DNA of 64,000 nucleotides from Pedobacter duraquae (GTDB taxonomy: Bacteria > Bacteroidota > Bacteroidia > Sphingobacteriales > Sphingobacteriaceae): positions 186,001 through 250,000 of the forward strand of contig NZ_SNWM01000005.1 of NCBI RefSeq assembly GCF_004362245.1, in the 5' to 3' direction. Position numbers and translations under genes: made by a program. The first letter of the stretch is position 1. Every line of letters starts with the position of its first letter. Below the pieces are notes generated by a model. It was not told the DNA's origin, ran no database searches, and saw nothing but the letters and a program-made list of their open reading frames with translations. Shown piece by piece: positions 25,459-33,896 of this stretch.

Positions 25459-26566
25459 ATGTCGGAGTTAAAAAATTAGCTAACATGTCGTGGTAAAGTT
25501 TTCTCACCGTCTTACCTTTCTCGCCAGGGGCGAAATGGTTCTGATGCCAGACCATATAATAGTGACCTTCCAGGAGTTTAACGGTATCCAGGATATCCTT
25601 CCATTTATGTAATACCTCTTTGGCGTGGATATTTTTTTCAGGCAGACTGAGGTCGTTGATCACAACGGGATGAACGAGGAGATGCGTGGTTTTTTCCAGT
25701 TGCAGGTCATACCAAAAGAAGGGGGTGCATGTTCCTGCTCTAAATCCAGGTGTCTTGGTGTAGCCCATTCTGTAGTCTTTGGTGACTTCATACTTAAGTA
25801 ATTTCAGATAGCTGGCCGGCAGACTTATCTGCCCGTAACATTCTTCTGCTCCGCTGCTTGTTGTTTTGTAGAAAAAGCGACTTTTCTCAGCATACGGTTT
25901 TTCCATTTTATCTATCGCTGCCTGGATTTCCGCAAGTTGGGCTTCCTCCGTGAGGCTGGTTCTAAAAAGACCGGTTACCTTTTTTATTATGGCCGCTGCA
26001 CCATTTCTAAATCCCGATCCTGTAGTACCGCAGTCAGGGTACATACATACCAACGATTGAAAATGGAAGGTCTTTTTAAAAAAGAGGATATTGGGATAAC
26101 GTTTGATGATAATGTTTTTTATGATCAGCGCCCAAGCATCTACCACAGGGATTTCTAACAATTTAAGCTTATTCTGAAGACTTAACCTTACCGGGAAGCA
26201 GCCATCCGGATCTGGCGTATGTGGTAAATACTCTTCATACCGGGTAACAAAATAAAACGCTGCGGCGAATACGTCGAAAGGTAAGGTACTGTCTGCAACG
26301 GCAAAGGGAACGATCGTATCACCGAAGGCCGTCGTTTTAATTGTAGGTCTGGCAATCTTGTGCTCGAGTAGTAAATCTGCATTCTTAAAGAATATCTCAT
26401 TACCCACAGGGCGGTTGGCATAGCTTATTTTCGGGATGTCTGATGCCTGGAATTCAGCCAGTACGGAGGTGAATCCGATCTGGGTTTGCAGGACTTCTGT
26501 GAAGATAAAGTTGAAGATGTACTTTATCCTTGGTGTAAGTATGGGCACATAAACCAATAACTTCAT
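25439..26566 (-). CDS. Degenerate polysaccharide-deacetylase-like protein (DUF7033-type N-terminus)
   Basis: A 375-residue protein. Residues 1-165 match the N-terminal module (now DUF7033) of a Bacteroidota polysaccharide deacetylase family: DVFAAAFYFVTRYEEYLP, GCFPVRLSLQNKL, VVDAWA. The C-terminal part also fits (DYRMGYTKTPGFRAGT, PFFWYDL, LLVHPVVIND). Where relatives carry the catalytic NodB aspartates after a strand like FTPTYDID, this protein has FQSLVCMYPDCG, and the intervening region looks shortened. It is therefore probably catalytically dead or repurposed. It overlaps upp. Family recognition is from memory. Confidence 0.7.
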   Translation of the reverse strand: MKLLVYVPILTPRIKYIFNFIFTEVLQTQIGFTSVLAEFQASDIPKISYANRPVGNEIFFKNADLLLEHKIARPTIKTTAFGDTIVPFAVADSTLPFDVFAAAFYFVTRYEEYLPHTPDPDGCFPVRLSLQNKLKLLEIPVVDAWALIIKNIIIKRYPNILFFKKTFHFQSLVCMYPDCGTTGSGFRNGAAAIIKKVTGLFRTSLTEEAQLAEIQAAIDKMEKPYAEKSRFFYKTTSSGAEECYGQISLPASYLKLLKYEVTKDYRMGYTKTPGFRAGTCTPFFWYDLQLEKTTHLLVHPVVINDLSLPEKNIHAKEVLHKWKDILDTVKLLEGHYYMVWHQNHFAPGEKGKTVRKLYHDMLANFLTPTYDFQPQ

Positions 26567-26615
26567 CCTATAAAATTAGGATATAATCAGCATATTTCAA
26601 TACATCAATATTGCT

Positions 26616-26623
26616 TATCTTTG
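26616..26623 (+). promoter_or_regulatory. -7 box of uvrB
   Basis: TATCTTTG is an exact TAnnTTTG box 43 bases before the uvrB ATG. No LexA-type palindrome was recognised around it. Confidence 0.5.
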
Positions 26624-26666
26624 AATTTCAGGGAAACTATTCCGGAGATAGATTGTAAAAGAAGCT

Positions 26667-28703
26667 ATGAAATTCCAAATTGTATCCGACTACAAACCGA
26701 CAGGTGATCAGCCAAACGCGATCAGCCAATTGGTTGAGGGTGTAAATAATAACGAGAACTATCAAACCCTTCTGGGAGTAACAGGTTCGGGGAAAACATT
26801 TACCGTGGCAAATGTGATTGAGCAGACGCAAAAGCCGACTTTGATTTTGAGTCATAATAAAACACTTGCGGCACAGTTGTATGGCGAATTCAAGAATTTC
26901 TTTCCTGATAACGCAGTAAACTATTTCGTTTCCTATTACGACTATTATCAGCCTGAGGCATATATGCCGAGCAGCAATACATATATAGAAAAGGATTTAA
27001 GCATCAATGAAGAAATCGAAAAGCTGCGGTTGAGAACTACATCGGCGCTCATGTCGGGACGAAGGGACGTTATTGTTGTTTCCTCCATTTCCTGTATCTA
27101 TGGTATGGGTAATCCCGAAGATTTTTCAAAATCGGTATTCCGCTTTGCAGTAGGTACCCGTATTTCCAGGAACTCTTTTTTACATAGTCTGGTAGAGATT
27201 TTATATGCACGGACGATTAACGATTTTAAGCGTGGAACATTCCGGGTTAAGGGAGACACTGTTGATGTATTTCCTGCATACCTGGATAATGCATACCGAA
27301 TTTCATTTTTCGGCGATGATGTTGAAGAGCTGAGTGTTATTGACCCTGTGACGGGAAAGACAATTGAGAAGTTAGAAGATATGGCGATTTACCCGGCCAA
27401 TCTTTTTGTTACACCAAAGGAGCGGTTTAATTCTTCTATCTGGGGTATCCAGGAAGAACTTGAAATACGGAAAAATCAATTAATCGGCGATAGGCAATTG
27501 CTGGAAGCTAAGCGGCTTGAAGAGCGGGTTAACTTTGATATAGAGATGATGAAGGAACTGGGCTACTGCTCAGGAATTGAGAATTATTCGAGGTTTTTTG
27601 ACGGCAGACAACCGGGGATGCGTCCTTTCTGTTTGCTTGATTACTTTCCCGATGATTACCTGATGGTGATTGATGAGAGCCATGTTACGGTACCTCAGAT
27701 CCGGGCTATGTATGGTGGAGACAGGTCAAGAAAGATGTCGCTGGTAGAGTATGGGTTCCGCCTGCCTTCAGCACTTGATAACAGGCCGTTGAATTTTGAT
27801 GAATTTGAAAGGCTTGCACCGCAAACGATCTATGTAAGTGCTACTCCCGCAGACTACGAATTGGAAAAGTCGGATGGTATTGTAGTGGAGCAGGTAATCC
27901 GGCCAACGGGTTTGCTGGACCCACTTATTGAGGTGCGTCCTGCTATTAATCAGGTTGATGATTTGCTGGACGAGATTGACAAAACCATTAAGATGGGGGA
28001 CCGCGTTCTTGTTACTACGCTGACAAAAAGGATGGCTGAAGAGCTGACCAAGTATATGGACCGGTTGAATATCAAGGTTCGTTATATCCACTCTGAGGTT
28101 AAGACGCTGGAACGGGTAGAGATCCTGAGAGATTTACGACTTGGCGTATTTGACGTTTTGATTGGAATCAACTTATTGAGAGAAGGGCTGGATTTGCCGG
28201 AAGTATCATTAGTAGCCATTTTGGACGCTGATAAAGAGGGTTTTTTGCGGTCTGAGCGTTCATTGATTCAAACAATCGGGCGTGCGGCGAGGAATGATCG
28301 CGGGCGAGTGATCATGTATGGTGACAGCATTACGGATTCTATGGAGAAAACGATAGATGAAACCAACCGGAGACGCGAGCGGCAAATTGCCTACAACACG
28401 GAACATGGTATTGTTCCGAAAACAGTTGGAAAGAGTCGGGAGGCCATTCTGGAGCAAACCTCGGTACTGGATTTCTCTGCAAATGCGGCTCATGCCAAAG
28501 CTTATGTAGAGTTTAATGAAGTCAGCGCAGCGGCAGATCCAATTGTGCAGTATATGACACAGGCAGAGATGCAGAAATCTATTGATAAGACACGTAAGGA
28601 CATGGCCAAGGCCGCGAAGGATATGGACTTCCTGATGGCTGCGCGACTGCGCGATGAAATGTTTGCGATGGAAAAAATATTTGAAGAAAGATTTGCTAAA
28701 TAA
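26667..28703 (+). CDS. uvrB: Excinuclease ABC subunit UvrB
   Basis: A 678-residue DNA repair helicase-like protein. Walker A is GVTGSGKTFT (38-46). The beta-hairpin segment is YYDYYQPEAYMP, with helicase motifs LMVIDESHV, YVSATP, GINLLREGLDLPEVSLV and QTIGRAARN. The C-terminal UvrC-binding UVR domain is AKAAKDMDFLMAARLRDEM. It receives damaged DNA from UvrA and recruits UvrC for incision. The stop codon shares a base with the ATG of the ywbE-like gene, so the two are coupled. Confidence 0.98.
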   Translation: MKFQIVSDYKPTGDQPNAISQLVEGVNNNENYQTLLGVTGSGKTFTVANVIEQTQKPTLILSHNKTLAAQLYGEFKNFFPDNAVNYFVSYYDYYQPEAYMPSSNTYIEKDLSINEEIEKLRLRTTSALMSGRRDVIVVSSISCIYGMGNPEDFSKSVFRFAVGTRISRNSFLHSLVEILYARTINDFKRGTFRVKGDTVDVFPAYLDNAYRISFFGDDVEELSVIDPVTGKTIEKLEDMAIYPANLFVTPKERFNSSIWGIQEELEIRKNQLIGDRQLLEAKRLEERVNFDIEMMKELGYCSGIENYSRFFDGRQPGMRPFCLLDYFPDDYLMVIDESHVTVPQIRAMYGGDRSRKMSLVEYGFRLPSALDNRPLNFDEFERLAPQTIYVSATPADYELEKSDGIVVEQVIRPTGLLDPLIEVRPAINQVDDLLDEIDKTIKMGDRVLVTTLTKRMAEELTKYMDRLNIKVRYIHSEVKTLERVEILRDLRLGVFDVLIGINLLREGLDLPEVSLVAILDADKEGFLRSERSLIQTIGRAARNDRGRVIMYGDSITDSMEKTIDETNRRRERQIAYNTEHGIVPKTVGKSREAILEQTSVLDFSANAAHAKAYVEFNEVSAAADPIVQYMTQAEMQKSIDKTRKDMAKAAKDMDFLMAARLRDEMFAMEKIFEERFAK

Positions 28704-28900
28704 TGGACGGAAAGAACAGAAAAGACATTTACCCGGGTTTGGAGGTAGACATTATATTGAAAAAGGACCAACGCAGCGGCGCATTGACAAGAGGTGTTGT
28801 TGCTAACCTGCTGACTTCGGCAGCATACCATTCGAGAGGGATTAAAGTTAGACTGGAAGACGGTCAGGTAGGACGTGTTGCTGTAATCCCATTGCAATAA
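28703..28900 (+). CDS. YwbE family small protein
   Basis: A 65-residue protein matching YwbE: KDIYPGLEVDIILKKDQRSG, GVVANLLTSAAYHSRGIKVRL, GQVGRV. The fold is probably a small SH3-like barrel of the KOW type. Its function is unknown. It begins on the last base of the uvrB stop codon, so it is translated together with uvrB. It may have a role linked to nucleic acids, but that rests on position only. Confidence 0.88.
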   Translation: MDGKNRKDIYPGLEVDIILKKDQRSGALTRGVVANLLTSAAYHSRGIKVRLEDGQVGRVAVIPLQ

Positions 28901-28938
28901 TCTTTCGTACATTGTAATAATCAGATTCAGAATCCGTC

Positions 28939-28946
28939 TATATTTG
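28939..28946 (+). promoter_or_regulatory. -7 box of the DUF4834 gene
   Basis: TATATTTG fits TAnnTTTG and lies 20 bases before the ATG. Confidence 0.45.
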
Positions 28947-28966
28947 TAAACTGAACTAAAAAAAAT

Positions 28967-29221
28967 ATGGGTTTTATTAAATTTCTATTTTTCACAATAT
29001 TGATCCTTTGGATCATCCGTGTAATTATCAAGCTGGTATTTCCACTAGTTTTAAGAAGTCTTTTCGGTAAAATGCAGCAACAGGCTGCAGGTGCTGCGCC
29101 ACAGCAAGATAACAGAAGGAAACCTGAAGGTTCTATCAGTATTGATTATATGCCTCCTAAGCAAAAAAAAGGCAATGCTGATAAGCTCGGCGATTTCGTT
29201 GATTATGAAGAAGTAAAATAA
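28967..29221 (+). CDS. DUF4834-type small membrane protein
   Basis: An 84-residue protein: one transmembrane helix (about residues 4-28), a Gln/Ala/Pro-rich linker, then SISIDYMPPKQKKG and an acidic end (KLGDFVDYEEVK). This matches the small DUF4834 family of Bacteroidota, whose function is unknown. It stands between ywbE and the YfhO-type gene on the same strand. Confidence 0.8.
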   Translation: MGFIKFLFFTILILWIIRVIIKLVFPLVLRSLFGKMQQQAAGAAPQQDNRRKPEGSISIDYMPPKQKKGNADKLGDFVDYEEVK

Positions 29222-29269
29222 TATATTTTTAAATTCTTCTTTATTAGGCGCTTATTTCCTTCCTTTTTA

Positions 29270-29300
29270 TATTTTTGGGGTTGTTAAAATTAAACAACCC
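29270..29300 (+). promoter_or_regulatory. -7 box and hairpin before the YfhO-type gene
   Basis: TATTTTTG (29270-29277) fits TAnnTTTG. It is followed at once by an 8-bp perfect inverted repeat, GGGTTGTT (29278-29285) / AACAACCC (29293-29300), ending three bases before the ATG. The repeat covers the expected start of transcription. Confidence 0.45.
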
Positions 29301-29303
29301 TTA

Positions 29304-31784
29304 ATGAATACTTGGTTTACTAGAAATGGTCTTCATCTGGCCATCATTGGATTTTTCGTAGTTATCTGTTTCGCATACTTCAGTCCTGTTTTGCAGGGCA
29401 AAGGGCCGGCGCAAAGTGATGTTTTGCAAGCTAAGGCGATGCAGAAGGAAATCATGGATTATAAGGCAAAGGATGGCAAAGGACCCCTTTGGACGAATCA
29501 GATGTTTGGCGGTATGCCGGCGTATCAGATTTGGGTGCAATATCCAATGAACGGTGCTTCTTATGTGATTTCTTTGATTACCACGGTTTTGCCTGATCCG
29601 GTGGATGTAGTGCTGCTTTACCTTTTAGGTGCTTACCTATTATTCTGCGTACTTAAGATCAATCCATATCTTGCTGCGGCGGGTGCTATAGCCTTTGCTT
29701 TCACCTCTTATAATTTTATTATTATCGCAGCCGGACATAGCAATAAGGCACTTGCCATTGCATTTATTGCCCCTATTTTTGCCAGTGTGATTATGACCCT
29801 CAGAGGGAAATATTGGATTGGTGGCAGTTTGACGGCCCTATTTCTGGCGCTGGAGATCCGTGCAAATCATATCCAGATGACCTATTACCTGTTTATCGCA
29901 TTGCTGATTTATATTGGTATCGAGTTATATCATGCATTTAAAGAAAAAAAGATTGCTCCTTTTGGTAAAGCATTAAGCTTCCTGGCCATAGGAACAGTGC
30001 TAGCTGTAATGGTTAATGCGGGTACGCTCTGGACAACCTACGAATATGGTAAAGAATCCAACAGAGGTAAATCGAATCTGACTACCGATAAAACTGAAGA
30101 GAAGAATGGCCTTTCCAAGGAATATGCTTATGGCTGGAGCCAGGGTGTTGGAGAGAGTTTTACTTTTCTCATTCCAAACCTGTATGGTGGCGCAACAAGC
30201 ATTGATGCATTGGTAAAACCAACAAGTCATGTTTACAAGACGCTCGAAGGTGTTGTAGGTGGAGACCCTACTCAGGCGATCCAGCAGTTGGCAGGACAAT
30301 TTGGTGTTCAGCAATATTGGGGTGAAAAACCGGGTACTTCGGGGCCTTTCTATTTTGGAGCCATTATCTGCTTCCTGTTTGTCTTTGGTTTGCTCGTAGT
30401 GCGCAACCGCTTAAAATGGTGGATCCTTGGAACTACCATCCTCTTTATGCTACTTTCTTTTGGAAAGAACTTCCCACTGGTATCAGATTTGTTCTTCAGT
30501 TATTTCCCATTATACAATAAATTCAGAGCGGTAGAATCTATCGTTGCCCTTGTCGGTTTACTAGTTCCAATACTTGCTTTCCTGGCAATCAAAGAACTTC
30601 AGGATGGCAGATACGATCAAAAGGAAATGGTTAAAAAGCTGGCAATAGCTGCAGGTATCACTGGTGGTTTCTCTTTGCTGGTTGCGATTATGCCAACAGT
30701 ATTTTTTAGTTTTACGAATTCCACACACCCACAAATGGTTCAGGCGCTTACACAAGCATTGAACAATAACGTTGGCGTGGCACAAAGCCTGGCTAATGCT
30801 TTGATCTCAGATCGTGTTGATCTGGCCCGTGCAGATGCACTGCGCTCCTTCCTGTTCATTGCTATTGCATTTGCTTTAGTGTGGGCTTATCTGACTAAGA
30901 AGATGGGTATGCAACTTGCATTTATTCTTCTTGGTTTAGCCGTTTTAATTGATATGTGGCAGGTAGATCGTCGTTATTTAAATAACTCGAACTTTGCAAA
31001 TAAGAAGGATTTAGCAAACCATTTCCAGCCACGTGATGTGGATACATTTATTATGGCCGATAAAGATCCTGATTTCAGGGTGTTCGACTTATCAGTATCT
31101 ACGTTTTCTGACGCCAGTGCTTCACAGTTTCATAAAACTGTAGGCGGTTATCATGCTGCTAAATTAAAGCGTTTCCAGGAACTTATTGATGCACAGTTTT
31201 CAAAAAGCATCAATCAGGATGTTCTGGATATGCTCAATACTAAATATATTATTACCCAGGATCAGCAAACAGGAGCTTACAAAATGCAGCGTAACCCAAC
31301 CGCGGCAGGTAATGCATGGATTGTACAGAGTGTACAATTTGCTAAAGACGCTGATGAAGAGATGAAGGCGATCAGTAGCTTTGATCCTAAGAAGGAAGCA
31401 ATCGTGGATGAGCAGTACAAAGGCTTGATGGATCTTAAGAAAGTTGGCCCGGGTGGACCAACAGCAATGATTAAGTTGGATAGTTATCATCCTGATCATC
31501 TGGAATATTCTTACAGTACGCCAAATGATGTTGTTGCTGTATTCTCAGAGATTTATTATAATAAAGGCTGGAAGATGTATGTGGATAATGTAGAAAAGCC
31601 TTATTTCAGGGCCGACTATGTATTGCGTGCAGCACAGTTGCCGGCCGGAAACCATAAGGTTGACTTTAAGTTTGAGCCAACTTCTTACTATGCGGGAGAG
31701 AAAATCTCACTTGCCGGATCGATCCTGCTCGTTGCAGCACTCGGATTCTCGTTTTGGGATGACAAAAAGAAAAAGCAAAAATAA
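29304..31784 (+). CDS. YfhO family multi-spanning membrane protein
   Basis: An 826-residue protein with roughly a dozen membrane helices and a C-terminal soluble domain of about 200 residues ending in one more helix. Signatures are MFGGMPAYQIW, the long first periplasmic loop, and the C-terminal FSEIYYNKGWKMYVD ... PAGNHKVDFKFEP typical of YfhO. In Firmicutes, YfhO glycosylates lipoteichoic acid as a GT-C transferase. In Bacteroidota the role is unknown, but a polyprenyl-sugar-dependent transferase is likely. It has its own promoter and terminator. Confidence 0.9.
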   Translation: MNTWFTRNGLHLAIIGFFVVICFAYFSPVLQGKGPAQSDVLQAKAMQKEIMDYKAKDGKGPLWTNQMFGGMPAYQIWVQYPMNGASYVISLITTVLPDPVDVVLLYLLGAYLLFCVLKINPYLAAAGAIAFAFTSYNFIIIAAGHSNKALAIAFIAPIFASVIMTLRGKYWIGGSLTALFLALEIRANHIQMTYYLFIALLIYIGIELYHAFKEKKIAPFGKALSFLAIGTVLAVMVNAGTLWTTYEYGKESNRGKSNLTTDKTEEKNGLSKEYAYGWSQGVGESFTFLIPNLYGGATSIDALVKPTSHVYKTLEGVVGGDPTQAIQQLAGQFGVQQYWGEKPGTSGPFYFGAIICFLFVFGLLVVRNRLKWWILGTTILFMLLSFGKNFPLVSDLFFSYFPLYNKFRAVESIVALVGLLVPILAFLAIKELQDGRYDQKEMVKKLAIAAGITGGFSLLVAIMPTVFFSFTNSTHPQMVQALTQALNNNVGVAQSLANALISDRVDLARADALRSFLFIAIAFALVWAYLTKKMGMQLAFILLGLAVLIDMWQVDRRYLNNSNFANKKDLANHFQPRDVDTFIMADKDPDFRVFDLSVSTFSDASASQFHKTVGGYHAAKLKRFQELIDAQFSKSINQDVLDMLNTKYIITQDQQTGAYKMQRNPTAAGNAWIVQSVQFAKDADEEMKAISSFDPKKEAIVDEQYKGLMDLKKVGPGGPTAMIKLDSYHPDHLEYSYSTPNDVVAVFSEIYYNKGWKMYVDNVEKPYFRADYVLRAAQLPAGNHKVDFKFEPTSYYAGEKISLAGSILLVAALGFSFWDDKKKKQK

Positions 31785-31808
31785 AAACTATAGTGCTTAG
31801 CGATATCG

Positions 31809-31840
31809 CCGGATACATTTTAAGTGTATCCGGTTTTTTT
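31809..31840 (+). terminator. Terminator of the YfhO-type gene
   Basis: CCGGATACA (31809-31817) pairs perfectly with TGTATCCGG (31825-31833) around a seven-base loop, followed by a run of seven T. Confidence 0.9.
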
Positions 31841-31883
31841 ATGCATAAACATCACGGTTTCTTAATGGCTTGTTAACCTGTGT

Positions 31884-31899
31884 ATTGCAAATTTGCAAT
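31884..31899. promoter_or_regulatory. Perfect 16-bp palindrome, candidate operator
   Basis: ATTGCAAATTTGCAAT is identical on both strands. It lies 14 bases before the small open frame at 31914, in the region where the promoter of the phosphoesterase gene is expected. No regulator is identified. Confidence 0.45.
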
Positions 31900-31913
31900 G
31901 TAAACTGTCCCTT

Positions 31914-32006
31914 ATGCAGGAAATCATAGTTGTTGTAGCCGTACTCGCCCTTTTGGCTTTCTTTTTTAGCCCGTACGATTTAAAGATGGATGATGATGAC
32001 GTCTAA
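31914..32006 (+). CDS. Putative 30-residue membrane peptide overlapping the next gene
   Basis: An ATG-initiated frame of 30 codons. A hydrophobic helix (IIVVVAVLALLAFFF) is followed by SPYDLKMDDDDV. It overlaps the first 17 bases of the phosphoesterase gene in another frame. The helix and the charged tail look like a real small membrane protein rather than random sequence, and the overlap would allow translational coupling. No homologue is known to me. Confidence 0.4.
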   Translation: MQEIIVVVAVLALLAFFFSPYDLKMDDDDV

Positions 32007-32850
32007 ACGAGAAATAGATATTGCCGTAATTTCAGATGTCCATCTGGGCACTTACGGTTGTCGATCCAAAGAGCTGCTCAAATACTTGAAGAGTATTAAA
32101 CCAAAGAAATTGATCTTAAATGGGGATATCATAGATATCTGGCAGTTTAGCAAACGTTATTGGCCCGAAAGCCATATGAAAGTGGTACGTAAGCTCATGA
32201 AATTTGTGATGGAAGGCGTTCCTGTATATTATCTGACGGGAAATCACGACGAACTACTGCGAAAATTTGCTGATATGGAAATGGGCGCTTTCCATTTGCA
32301 AAATAAGCTTGTTTTGGAAATTGACGGCAAGAAGGCCTGGTTTTTCCACGGCGATATTTTTGACGTGACCATGCAGCATTCCAAATGGTTGGCAAAACTG
32401 GGCGCTGTAGGTTATGATACGCTGATTTTGATTAACAGTTTTGTGAACTGGATGCTGAACCTGGTAGGTAAGGAAAAAATGAGCTTCTCACAGAAAGTAA
32501 AGGCAAGCTTCAAGGATGCAGTAAAGTTTATCAATAGCTTCGAAACAACGGCCGCAGAGCTTGCTGCTGAGAAAGGCTATGAATATGTTGTCTGCGGACA
32601 TATCCATCATCCGGAAATGCGGAGTATTCCCACCGAGCATGGAGCTGTAACTTACCTGAACAGTGGAGATTGGATTGAGAATTTGACAGCACTTGAATAT
32701 GTAAATGGAGCCTGGACGATCTACAAATATGAAGATCGTAATTTTGAGTCTGATGTAGAAGAAGATGGAATTCTTTCCGATAGTGAAGACTTAGGAAGTA
32801 AGCTTGACGTTAATGCGCTGTTGCAAAAGATTAAGTTAGAAATTGTCTAA
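31990..32850 (+). CDS. LpxH-like metallophosphoesterase
   Basis: A 286-residue calcineurin-type phosphoesterase. All metal-binding motifs are present: ISDVHLGT, NGDIIDIW, GNHDELLR, FFHGDIFD and CGHIHHPEM. Relatives are annotated as UDP-2,3-diacylglucosamine hydrolases of lipid A synthesis, but this cytoplasmic Bacteroidota branch may act on another nucleotide-linked substrate. Three consecutive ATGs make the exact start uncertain by one or two residues. It is followed by a MurG-like glycosyltransferase gene after 29 bases, a pairing that suggests envelope glycolipid work. Confidence 0.88.
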   Translation: MMMTSKREIDIAVISDVHLGTYGCRSKELLKYLKSIKPKKLILNGDIIDIWQFSKRYWPESHMKVVRKLMKFVMEGVPVYYLTGNHDELLRKFADMEMGAFHLQNKLVLEIDGKKAWFFHGDIFDVTMQHSKWLAKLGAVGYDTLILINSFVNWMLNLVGKEKMSFSQKVKASFKDAVKFINSFETTAAELAAEKGYEYVVCGHIHHPEMRSIPTEHGAVTYLNSGDWIENLTALEYVNGAWTIYKYEDRNFESDVEEDGILSDSEDLGSKLDVNALLQKIKLEIV

Positions 32851-32879
32851 GCACTAAAATTTACAGATATTCGGTGCGG

Positions 32880-33866
32880 ATGAAAATATTGTATGCTATT
32901 CAGGGAACAGGTAACGGGCACATTAGTCGCGCCCGCGAGATTGTCCCCCTGCTCCAGCAACACGGTGAAGTTGATCTGTTGGTAAGCGGTACGCAGGCCG
33001 ATGTTCAGCTGACCCAGGAGGTCAAGTACAAATTGCACGGCTTCAGTTTTATTTTTGGAAAAAAGGGTGGCGTAGATCATTACGCAACCTGGAAGTCCAT
33101 GAATTTACCGCGTTTTATGAAAGACACGCGAAATATTCCTTTAGAGGACTATAATCTTATCTTAAATGACTTTGAACCTGTAACGGCCTGGGCATGTAAA
33201 ATGCGCGGCATAGAGAGTGTAGGCTTAAGTCACCAGGCTTCCTTTCAATCGAAAAAAGTTCCTAAGCCAAAGAGTATCGATTGGGCGCAACTTGTGATGC
33301 GGTATTATGCACCAGCAACACATTATGTAGGATTTCATTTTGATAAATACGACGATTTTATTTATACGCCTGTAATCCGCTCTGAGATCAGGGGGTTGAT
33401 TCCTTCGGATCATGGACACTATACGGTTTATTTACCGGCCATAGACGATCAATGGCTGACACCCGTACTGAAACAGATTTCAGAGGTTAGATGGGAAGTG
33501 TTTTCTAAACATTGCAGAATTCCATATGCTGATGGAAATGTTTCTGTGAGACCCGTTAACAACGAAGGCTTTAACCAGAGTATGGCAAGTTGTACCGGTT
33601 TATTAACCGGGGGTGGCTTTGAGGGGCCTGCTGAAGCACTTTTTCTGGGTAAAAAGCTATTGGTTGTACCGATGAAATTTCAATATGAACAGCAATGTAA
33701 TGCATACGCGCTTAAGCAGTTTGGATTGCCAGTAATTTGGGGTAGTAATAAAAATTGGTTGCCCGTGATCAAGAAGTGGGTTGCAGAAACGCAGGAACAC
33801 CAATTTAGTTTCCCCGACGAAACAGCGGCTGTAATTGATAAAGTTGTGCAACAGTTTGCAAGATAA
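32880..33866 (+). CDS. MurG-like GT-B glycosyltransferase
   Basis: A 328-residue protein. MKILYAIQGTGNGHISRAREIVPLL is the glycine-rich loop of MurG/UGT-type transferases, and GLLTGGGFEGPAEALFLGKKLLVVPM the donor-binding region near the C-terminus. I use the ATG rather than a GTG two codons upstream, because it gives the standard MKILY start. It probably transfers a sugar from a nucleotide donor to a lipid or protein acceptor. It is co-directional with the LpxH-like gene. Confidence 0.87.
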   Translation: MKILYAIQGTGNGHISRAREIVPLLQQHGEVDLLVSGTQADVQLTQEVKYKLHGFSFIFGKKGGVDHYATWKSMNLPRFMKDTRNIPLEDYNLILNDFEPVTAWACKMRGIESVGLSHQASFQSKKVPKPKSIDWAQLVMRYYAPATHYVGFHFDKYDDFIYTPVIRSEIRGLIPSDHGHYTVYLPAIDDQWLTPVLKQISEVRWEVFSKHCRIPYADGNVSVRPVNNEGFNQSMASCTGLLTGGGFEGPAEALFLGKKLLVVPMKFQYEQQCNAYALKQFGLPVIWGSNKNWLPVIKKWVAETQEHQFSFPDETAAVIDKVVQQFAR

Positions 33867-33896
33867 ATTTCTTTACTTTGCCTTTCGTAAAAAGGT

